NCBI GenBank assembly: GCA_020638035.1
Contig: JACKJI010000005.1
Coordinates: 104,141-168,140, forward strand
Length of the DNA stretch: 64,000 bases
Reading direction: 5' to 3'
From: Hyphomicrobiaceae bacterium
Lineage (GTDB): Bacteria; Pseudomonadota; Alphaproteobacteria; Rhizobiales; Hyphomicrobiaceae
Under the pieces are notes generated by a model that worked only from the letters and a program-made list of their open reading frames with translations, did not search any database and had not been told where the DNA came from. How positions within the stretch are numbered: position 1 is the stretch's first letter; each line of letters starts with the position of its first letter. Both the position numbers and the translations under genes were made by a program. Positions 41,880-48,312 of the stretch are shown piece by piece.

Positions 41880-42575
41880 ATGGCACTTCCCTTTGTCGTG
41901 CGGGGCGCCGCCCTGGCACTTGCGATGTCTGCCGCATTCATTCAGTCCGCAGTTGCCGAGAAATGGCCCGGCAAATCGCCTGTACCCGGTGGGGCGGTCG
42001 CCGCCAGGGCGATCGCGTCTCAATGTCCCGGCGTGTTGAAGGCAGGTGAGACCGACGAGTTGACGGCCTATCTCAGCCGCTACCTCGACACGATCGGCGG
42101 GCGTGATCCGGAGATGCGCGAGCGGATCGCCACCCAGGTGCTGCCGGAATTGGAGAAGGCCTACCTGGCCGACTATTCAAAACCCGGGGCCTGCGATGCG
42201 CACGCCACTGAAATGGCGCAGGACATGCTGCAGCGTGTGCGCGCGGTGGCAAACAATGCCGTCTACTGGGAGCAGGTGCTGAACCCACCGGTCGGCCCGC
42301 TCGATGCCGTCTATTCCAAGGCCATAGGCTCGGTGTGCGAAGGAACCCTGACAGGGGCGGACATTTCCAATCTCGAAAGTTTCGTCAAGGAGCAGATGGA
42401 CGACTTCGCCCGCACGTCGAGCGAGGCGGATACGCAAACCACCTGGACGCATCTCAAGGACAGCGAGAGGAAATTCGCCGACGAACTGAGTGGCCAGAAG
42501 ATGTGCACGGATGCTGTCCGAAAGGACGCCCGGGATATTGCGGCGAGGGTTGCGGCGGCGCGCCAAGCGAGATGA
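41880..42575 (+). CDS. Secreted hypothetical protein
   Basis: 231 residues. Signal peptide MALPFVVRGAALALAMSAAF with cleavage after AVA (about residue 26). The mature part is predicted largely helical, with four Cys spaced as two pairs (QCPGVL and GACDAH; VCEGTL and MCTDAV), suggesting two repeats each closed by a disulfide. The halves share a C...L...L...(Y/M) pattern, so an internal duplication is plausible. The ATG at 41880 follows GGAGA at 7 nt. I recognise no family. Confidence 0.65.
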   Translation: MALPFVVRGAALALAMSAAFIQSAVAEKWPGKSPVPGGAVAARAIASQCPGVLKAGETDELTAYLSRYLDTIGGRDPEMRERIATQVLPELEKAYLADYSKPGACDAHATEMAQDMLQRVRAVANNAVYWEQVLNPPVGPLDAVYSKAIGSVCEGTLTGADISNLESFVKEQMDDFARTSSEADTQTTWTHLKDSERKFADELSGQKMCTDAVRKDARDIAARVAAARQAR

Positions 42576-42686
42576 CCGGGCGGTTGCCGATGCCCTGCCC
42601 AAATGTGCAGGTCATGAGAGTGGACGCCGCTGGCGGCTGTTGAACAAGACATGCCGATGGGCTAGTTCGATGGCCTACGACCCGTG

Positions 42687-42716
42687 CCGGTCCGGCGGTT
42701 TTGCCCGCCGGGCCGG
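42687..42716 (+). promoter_or_regulatory. Strong hairpin in the leader of the polyamine gene
   Basis: CCGGTCCGGCGG (42687-42698) pairs with CCGCCGGGCCGG (42705-42716), one G-U pair, loop TTTTGC. It ends 33 nt before the TTG start at 42750 and about 19 nt before the Shine-Dalgarno site, with no T-run after it. It may modulate translation or RNA stability. Confidence 0.45.
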
Positions 42717-42749
42717 TCGTCCGCCTAGCGAACTCCAGGAGCCAGAGAG

Positions 42750-43964
42750 TTGGACAACGTTCTCATCATCGGAGCAGGGGCCGCCGGCTCCGTCGTCGCC
42801 AAGAAATGTGCGATGAACCGCGATGTCTTCAAGAAGATCCATCTCGCGTCCCGGCGCCTGGAGAGCTGCAAGAAGGTGCAGAAGGAGGCGGTCTCCAAGA
42901 TCGATATCTCCCAGGTCGACGCGGATGACGTCGGCGCCACGGTCAAGCTGATCGAAAAGGTCAAGCCCGACCTCGTCATCAACATGGCGCTGCCCTACCA
43001 GGACCTGCCCATCATGGACGCATGCCTCAAGGCTGGCGTGCACTACATGGACACGGCCAACTACGAGCCGCGCGAGGAGGCGAAGTTCTCCTACAAGTGG
43101 CAGTGGCCCTACAACAAGACCTACAAGCAGGCGGGGCTGATGGCGGTTCTCGGCTGCGGCTTCGATCCCGGCGTCACCAACATCTTCTGCGCCTATGCTC
43201 AGAACAACCTTTACGATGAGATCCACACCATCGATATTATCGACTGCAATGCCGGCGATCACGGCAAAGCATTCGCCACCAACTTCAATCCGGAGATCAA
43301 CCTGCGTGAGGTGACTCAGCGCGGCAAATATTGGAAGGACGGCAAGTGGATCGAGATCGACGCCTTGTCGATCTCCACCATGATCGACTATCCCGAAGTT
43401 GGCCCGGTCAAATCCTACCTCATCTATCACGAGGAGGAGGAAAGTCTCGTCAAGCACATCAAGGGCCTGAAGCAGATCCGCTTCTGGATGACCTTCTCCG
43501 ACAATTACATCAAGCACCTGGAAGTGCTCTCCAATGTCGGCATGACGCGCATCGATCCCGTCAAGTACAAGGGCTGCGACGTCATACCGATGGAGTTCCT
43601 GAAGCACCTGCTTCCCGCGCCGGGCTCTCTCGCCGAAGGCTATACTGGCAAGACCTCGATCGGCGTCGTCTTCACCGGCATCAAGAACGGCAAGAAGAAG
43701 AAGCACATCATCTGGAACGTGTGCGATCACGCCGAGACCAACAAGGAGGTCGGCGCGCAGGCGGTGTCCTACACGACGGGCGTGCCGCCGGTCGTCGGCG
43801 CCATGATGATGTTCAAGGGGATCTGGAAGGGCAAGGGTGTCTATAACGTCGAGCAGCTTCCGCCAGAACCGTTTCTGGAGGAGCTGGCCAAGCAGGGCCT
43901 GCCGTGGCACGTAAAAGAGATCAAGACGTCTGACCAGGAGCCGCTCTTCAAGGTGAAGACGTGA
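42750..43964 (+). CDS. Carboxynorspermidine/carboxyspermidine dehydrogenase (saccharopine dehydrogenase-like)
   Basis: 404 residues. It condenses aspartate semialdehyde with a diamine (putrescine or diaminopropane) and reduces the imine with NADPH, giving carboxyspermidine or carboxynorspermidine. Rossmann motif VLIIGAGAAGSVVAKKCA, then DLVINMALPYQDLPIMDACL, YMDTANYEPREEAKFSY, GCGFDPGVTNIFCAYA and TTGVPPVVGAMMM are landmarks of the CASDH branch (Lys9/Lys1-like). It begins at TTG 42750 with AGGAG 9 nt upstream; no ATG fits the N-terminus. Together with the decarboxylase at 45426 it forms the SAM-independent spermidine route, with two other genes in between. Confidence 0.9.
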   Translation: MDNVLIIGAGAAGSVVAKKCAMNRDVFKKIHLASRRLESCKKVQKEAVSKIDISQVDADDVGATVKLIEKVKPDLVINMALPYQDLPIMDACLKAGVHYMDTANYEPREEAKFSYKWQWPYNKTYKQAGLMAVLGCGFDPGVTNIFCAYAQNNLYDEIHTIDIIDCNAGDHGKAFATNFNPEINLREVTQRGKYWKDGKWIEIDALSISTMIDYPEVGPVKSYLIYHEEEESLVKHIKGLKQIRFWMTFSDNYIKHLEVLSNVGMTRIDPVKYKGCDVIPMEFLKHLLPAPGSLAEGYTGKTSIGVVFTGIKNGKKKKHIIWNVCDHAETNKEVGAQAVSYTTGVPPVVGAMMMFKGIWKGKGVYNVEQLPPEPFLEELAKQGLPWHVKEIKTSDQEPLFKVKT

Positions 43965-44002
43965 GCGGCTGAGCGAGTCGAAGTCGTGGTTGCAGATCTT
44001 GC

Positions 44003-44530
44003 TTGTTGAAGAGGCGTATTTTGCGGATTGCCGGATTGCTGTTGTGCCTTGCTCTTCTTGGTGGATGCGCGCCTGCTGGGCCACAGGTTGATACGGCGGC
44101 TGACCGTGACAGCCGGCCAGCCGAGGTTTCCAACGAGCGCGCCGCGCAAGCATCTCCGCCAGCGGGCGGCGGCGTGACGTACAGGCCACCGTCTCCTGAT
44201 GCGGGTGTGCGGACGTCACCCATCGTGCCGGGACGTGCCGCGCGCGTCTTCATCTTTGCGGGTGTGGACGCCAACTGCGTGAGCCTGCCGGCACCCGAGC
44301 TGAATGTGACGCGCCAGCCTGCCAAGGGCGACTTGTCGTTCCGGCCAGGACAAGAGACGAAGCTTGCAGCAACTGCGTCGGGCACCTGCATCGGCGCCAA
44401 GGCAACTGGAACGGGCGTCTATTACACCGCCCGCACCGGTTCTTCCGGCGTTGACAACTTTTCGGTGACCGCCCGCCTTGCCAGTGGCGAGACCATGACG
44501 CGAGACTTCAAAGTCGAGATTGCGCAATAG
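44003..44530 (+). CDS. Putative outer-membrane lipoprotein of unknown function
   Basis: 175 residues. Signal peptide ILRIAGLLLCLALLGGC with a lipobox (LLGGC, Cys about residue 22). A Pro/Ala/Ser-rich stretch follows, then a beta-rich domain (ARVFIFAGVDANCVSLP, GTGVYYTARTGSSGVDNFSVTARL). The start is TTG at 44003 or the next codon TTG 44006; neither has a strong Shine-Dalgarno site. Two Cys (about 93 and 133) may pair. It sits between the polyamine dehydrogenase and AOX genes, all on the plus strand. Confidence 0.6.
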   Translation: MLKRRILRIAGLLLCLALLGGCAPAGPQVDTAADRDSRPAEVSNERAAQASPPAGGGVTYRPPSPDAGVRTSPIVPGRAARVFIFAGVDANCVSLPAPELNVTRQPAKGDLSFRPGQETKLAATASGTCIGAKATGTGVYYTARTGSSGVDNFSVTARLASGETMTRDFKVEIAQ

Positions 44531-44588
44531 TCCGTCGGGATCGACGAGAGCACGCGGAACTATCCGGCCTGCCGTGCGTTGCAAGGCA

Positions 44589-45266
44589 ATGGCAGGTCAT
44601 GACCACATCACCCCCGGATCCAATGATCCCGTCGGCGGCGCAGAGTCCGGCTCCAATCGCGTTTTGGACATGCACCATGAGCCGACCAATTTCGGGGACC
44701 GGCTGGCTCTGGGCCTCGTCAAATTCCTCCGTTTTTTCGCGGATGCCTTTTTTGGGCGGCGCTATGGGCACCGTGCGGTGGTGCTGGAGACGGTCGCGGC
44801 TGTGCCCGGCATGGTGGGCGGCATGCTGGTCCATCTGCGATCCTTGCGCCGTTTCGAGGATGACCGTGGCTGGATCCAGACCCTCCTCGACGAGGCCGAA
44901 AACGAGCGCATGCATTTGATGACGTTCATGCGCGTGGCGGAACCGACCTGGCTGGAACGGCTTTTGGTGCTGATCGCTCAGGGAATATTCTTCAACGCAT
45001 TCTTCATTCTGTATCTGTTCTGGCCTCGCGTCGCCCACCGGTTCGTCGGCTACCTGGAGGAGGAGGCTGTCGTCAGCTATACGCACTATCTTGAGGACAT
45101 CGATGCCGGCCGCATCAAGAACCGGCCAGCGCCGAAGATCGCGATCGATTACTGGAAACTGCCGGCAGACGCGCAGCTGCGTGATGTGGTTGAGGCGGTA
45201 CGCAGGGACGAGGCCAAGCACCGGGATGTCAACCACGGGTTCGCGGATACACTCCAACAGCCATGA
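44589..45266 (+). CDS. aox: Alternative oxidase (AOX), cyanide-insensitive ubiquinol oxidase
   Basis: A 225-residue di-iron membrane protein that oxidises ubiquinol and reduces O2 to water without pumping protons. All six iron ligands are present: Glu67 (LETVAAVPGMVGGML), Glu106 and His109 (EAENERMHLMTF), a Glu in 157-159 (GYLEEEAVVSYT), Glu208 and His211 (RRDEAKHRDVNH). IAIDYWKLPADAQLRDVV is also near-identical to plant AOX. It is shorter than plant AOX only because there is no transit peptide. ATG 44589 follows AAGG closely. Bacterial AOX is uncommon outside alphaproteobacteria and some others. Regulatory Cys of plant AOX are absent. Confidence 0.95.
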   Translation: MAGHDHITPGSNDPVGGAESGSNRVLDMHHEPTNFGDRLALGLVKFLRFFADAFFGRRYGHRAVVLETVAAVPGMVGGMLVHLRSLRRFEDDRGWIQTLLDEAENERMHLMTFMRVAEPTWLERLLVLIAQGIFFNAFFILYLFWPRVAHRFVGYLEEEAVVSYTHYLEDIDAGRIKNRPAPKIAIDYWKLPADAQLRDVVEAVRRDEAKHRDVNHGFADTLQQP

Positions 45267-45425
45267 GCGCGGACGCGCCATCCGACCCGGTGCCGTGGTG
45301 TCGGAATCGGGTCAAGCGTTGTCTGACGCGTCGGGAACGGACCCACGCGGCCGATTGCTGGTGACTTGCCCGTGGCGATGCCATATAGCGCCGTTGAAGC
45401 TTCCTCCGCGACGCCCGAGTTTCAG

Positions 45426-46610
45426 ATGACCGCACCGACGCCGCACACCGCCACCTCTCGCCCCTCGGCACTACCCAACTTGCCGGAGGACATCGAGACT
45501 CCAGCATATGTTCTCGACGTCGCTCTCTTGAAGCGCAACCTGGCGACCGCAGAGCGCATCAAACGTGAGACGGGCATCAAGATGCTGCTCGCCACCAAGG
45601 CGTGGGCGATGCCGGCGGTCTTCCCGCTGATGCGGGATACGCTCGATGGTACCACGGCGAGCGGCCTCTATGAGGCGCTGCTTGGCCGAGAGGAGTTTGG
45701 CAAGGAGGTGCACGTCTACACGCCGGCCTACACCGAGCAGGAGGTGGAGGAACTTACCTTCGTCGCCGACCACATCTACTTCAACACGCCCGCGCAGCTT
45801 CGACGCTTCGGGCCCATGGCACAGGCTGCGGGCGTACATGCCGGCATCCGGATCAACCCCGGCTTCTCGATGGCGACGCTGGGCGGCGATCTCTACAACC
45901 CGTGCGCGCCCGGATCACGGTTCGGCACGCCGGCCGATCAGCTCGAAGAAGTACCGTGGGACGGCGTTCACACGCTGCATGCGCACGCGCTGTGCGAAGC
46001 GACGCACGAGGGCTCGGCGGGGCTCATCGCGCACGTCGCGCGGAATTTCGCGTCGTATCTGAAGCGCGTGAAGGCGGTGAACTTCGGCGGCGGGCATTTC
46101 ATCAACAAGCCGGGTTATGATGTCGGCAAGCTGATTGCGGCGCTAAAGGACTTTCGCGCCGGGTTCCCGCACCTGGACGTGATCCTGGAGCCGGGGGCGG
46201 GCCTTGTCGTCGATACGGGCTACCTTGTCGCCACTGTGCTCGACACGATGAAGAACGGATCGGACATCGCGATCTTGGACACGTCGGCCTCGACGCACAT
46301 GCCCGACGTGCTCGAAGTGCCTTACCGGCCGGAGATCATCGGCGCGGGCGAGCCCGGCGAGAAGGCGCACACCTACATCCTCGGCGGCAAGACCTGCATG
46401 ACCGGAGATGTGATCGGCACCTACTCGTTCGATCAGCCGCTGAAGCTCGGCGACCGGCTCGTCTTCACCGATATGATGCAGTACTCGTTCGTGAAGAACA
46501 CGACCTTCAACGGCACGCCGCTGCCCGACCTCGCCATGCTGGATGAGGACGGCACCTATCGTGTGGTGAAGAGCTACGGATACCAGCAGTTCCGCGAGCG
46601 GCTGGGGTAG
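45426..46610 (+). CDS. nspC: Carboxynorspermidine/carboxyspermidine decarboxylase
   Basis: A 394-residue PLP enzyme of the alanine-racemase fold that removes the carboxyl group to give (nor)spermidine. PLP lysine Lys58 is in LLATKAWAM; then IRINPGFSMAT, SRFGTPADQLEE, HALCEATHEG, VNFGGGHFINKPGYDV (phosphate-binding glycines) and ILGGKTCMTGDVIGTY with the partner-subunit Cys. These are NspC/CANSDC hallmarks and differ from LysA. ATG 45426 suits family length; TTG 45366 and ATG 45378 are possible. Two intrinsic terminators lie 260-370 nt past the stop. Confidence 0.93.
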   Translation: MTAPTPHTATSRPSALPNLPEDIETPAYVLDVALLKRNLATAERIKRETGIKMLLATKAWAMPAVFPLMRDTLDGTTASGLYEALLGREEFGKEVHVYTPAYTEQEVEELTFVADHIYFNTPAQLRRFGPMAQAAGVHAGIRINPGFSMATLGGDLYNPCAPGSRFGTPADQLEEVPWDGVHTLHAHALCEATHEGSAGLIAHVARNFASYLKRVKAVNFGGGHFINKPGYDVGKLIAALKDFRAGFPHLDVILEPGAGLVVDTGYLVATVLDTMKNGSDIAILDTSASTHMPDVLEVPYRPEIIGAGEPGEKAHTYILGGKTCMTGDVIGTYSFDQPLKLGDRLVFTDMMQYSFVKNTTFNGTPLPDLAMLDEDGTYRVVKSYGYQQFRERLG

Positions 46611-46868
46611 GGGGGCTTGCGTGCCGCGTTGACGTACTCCGAGAATCGGCAAAAAACATGTAGCATGTCGCGTTCATAGGGTTCGGAAGTAGCTGCGACG
46701 TGTCTTCTAGGGTACAGGCCCCGTTAAGCCATTTGTTGCGTGTGTAGGTGGACCCGACGGCAGCCATGAAGTGGCCCAGCCGCGCACTGATTTGAATGGC
46801 CGGGTGCCGGATACGGGCTGAATGTGCCCGAAGTGATCAACTAGCAGCACGTCAGAGCTAAACAAGTG

Positions 46869-46899
46869 CCCGCACTCGGACCGAGTAGCGGGATTTTTT
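46869..46899 (+). terminator. Intrinsic terminator 1 after nspC
   Basis: CCCGCACTCG (46869-46878), loop GAC, CGAGT (46882-46886), one bulged A, GCGGG (46888-46892), then ATTTTTT. Stem of ten pairs with a T6 run. Confidence 0.8.
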
Positions 46900-46955
46900 G
46901 TGCCTGAGTGTCAGTAGGCGTTCGATGAGGGGCGATGATCCCCGTTTCTTGACTG

Positions 46956-46980
46956 AGCCCTGCTTTCGAGCGGGGCTTTT
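46956..46980 (+). terminator. Intrinsic terminator 2 with a UUCG tetraloop
   Basis: AGCCCTGCT (46956-46964), loop TTCG, AGCGGGGCT (46969-46977), then TTT. Nine pairs including one G-U, closed by the extra-stable UUCG loop. It lies about 57 bp after terminator 1 and backs it up. Confidence 0.8.
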
Positions 46981-47306
46981 CTATTGGATGGACGATGCTC
47001 GGATACCCAGAGCCGCATTCGTCCCGCTACTCGCAGATATTCTCACCATCATCGGCTTCATTCGCGCGAATGCGGTTCGCGCAATTCGACTGTCTTGGAC
47101 GTCGGAGAGGACGAAGTCACGTCGGGTAAAGCGATACCCAGATGGCGTCGAGATTATCGAGAAGCGGACGGCGAAACGGCGACTCGATCTCGGCTAACCT
47201 TTCGCCAGCCGGATAAGCTCAATAACTTTGCCCAGCGGCATGATTGCCCAAGACAGGAGAAGTGCGTCCGCGCGCCTAGAGTTTGGCGGTGCCTTAAGCA
47301 CGCAAA

Positions 47307-47338
47307 CTCACGCCACCCGGTTTCCCGAATGGCGTGAG
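47307..47338 (-). terminator. Hairpin after the SpeD-like gene
   Basis: Perfect 9-bp arms CTCACGCCA (47307-47315) and TGGCGTGAG (47330-47338) lie 31 nt beyond the stop. The minus-strand run after it is only TTTG, so its terminator function is likely weak. Confidence 0.5.
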
Positions 47339-47369
47339 ATGATCTGCTTGGACTGTGGCCCCAGGAAGC

Positions 47370-47975
47370 TCAGGCGGCGCGCTTGATGCGGCGCTGGGCG
47401 ACCTTGGACGGAGCGGGAGCGGGCTCGGCCGCAGGCACCGCAATGGCGGCGGCCGCAGGCTTCGCCTTGGCCACGGTGCGACGCTCGTCCGTGGCGCGGC
47501 GGCAAACAGTCGCTTCCACCGCGGACGGTGAGAACGCCTGCTCGATCGCCTTGACCAGTCGCTCGCGTCGCGTCCCGTTGCGGGCCATGAACATCAGGTC
47601 CACAGCCGCAAAATCGCGCTCCGGCCAGGTGCGGATGCTGGCGTGGCCCGAATCGAAGACCACGACGCCCGATACGCCGCCGTTGCCGGCAAAGCGATGC
47701 AAATGGCAATGGAGCAAGGTCGCGCCGGCCACCTCGACACACCGCTTCAGCGTCCGCTCGACATGCTTGATGTCGTCGAGATTCCCGGCGCCGAACAGGT
47801 CTAAAAGGAGATGGGTTCCTGCGAATTTCACGCCATCACGCTCACTGAGGATATCGTTGCTACTACTGTCCTCGAACGCGTACGCGCGAACCGTTTCGTT
47901 ATGATCTTCCTTTTGGGCGGTGCTTGAACGAGTCAAGTCCATCCCCAATTGGAAGAGGGCGTCATCAAAGGCCAT
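47370..47975 (-). CDS. AdoMet decarboxylase (SpeD) homologue lacking key catalytic residues
   Basis: 201 residues. The SpeD fold is clear from KFAGTHLLLDLFGAGNLDD (50-68), AGATLLHCHLHRF (83-95) and NGGVSGVVV-F-D-SGH-ASIRTWPERDFAAVDLMF (98-129). Normal proenzymes have AESH at the last block, cleaved before the Ser to give the pyruvoyl group. Here it reads DSGH (Ser109-Gly110-His111), so the Ser is one position off or replaced by Gly. The usual Cys after the VDVFMCG-like motif is absent (VDLMFMARN). A basic Ala/Pro tail (165-201) is extra. ATG 47975 has GGGGAGGG 6 nt upstream. It may be inactive or altered; see findings. Confidence 0.82.
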   Translation of the reverse strand: MAFDDALFQLGMDLTRSSTAQKEDHNETVRAYAFEDSSSNDILSERDGVKFAGTHLLLDLFGAGNLDDIKHVERTLKRCVEVAGATLLHCHLHRFAGNGGVSGVVVFDSGHASIRTWPERDFAAVDLMFMARNGTRRERLVKAIEQAFSPSAVEATVCRRATDERRTVAKAKPAAAAIAVPAAEPAPAPSKVAQRRIKRAA

Positions 47976-48312
47976 GTGACCCTCCCCAACCAGCAGATAG
48001 ATGTGACCGCGCTCCTTACCTTTGGGGTCTAGGAAAACCTTACCTTCAGGGCAGGTGGACGAACGGAAGGACCCATATGAGGCAGAGCCCCCCGGCATGC
48101 AAGAGAAAATCGCGGTTTAGGGACAAAAAAATACGCTCTGCTCTTCATGCGTCCTTAACGCGAGTCTGATGCAACCGCGGACGCCCGGAACAGCCCCTTG
48201 AGCGCAGCGTCAGCAGCGCATGAACGGGCGCCGCCGGGGGGTCGCATCACCGGGTCGGAGGGATATCGGTCGGCGACAGGCTGGCGGCGGCGCGCGCTCC
48301 TTCCGTTCGCCT
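47976..48312. other. Leader/promoter region of the SpeD-like gene
   Basis: The frame of the SpeD-like gene continues to 48098 but has no ribosome-binding support. A run of seven As at 48124-48130 and AAATACGC follow, and an AT-richer patch suggests the promoter lies around 48105-48165. I see no known riboswitch. Confidence 0.4.

Larger units (their letters stand above)
46611..47369. other. Long gap after nspC with tandem terminators and no clear gene
   Basis: 46611-46868 has no coding frame with ribosome-binding site and no tRNA or named RNA that I recognise, yet it ends at a strong terminator, so a small RNA or a long nspC 3' end is possible. A 46898-47197 frame (ATG 46988) reads ILTIIGFIRANAVRAIRL but lacks a Shine-Dalgarno site and family look. 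The rest, 47200-47306, holds nothing visible. Confidence 0.5.

Noticed and set aside
42675..44219. Minus-strand frame (514 codons) opposite the polyamine dehydrogenase
   Set aside because: Antisense shadow of a well-motifed Rossmann enzyme; Asp/Leu/Val-rich reading is typical of such mirrors.
46898..47197. Short frame after the nspC terminators as a gene
   Set aside because: No ribosome-binding site, no family resemblance, and it starts within a terminator. Kept only as a remark in the gap entry.
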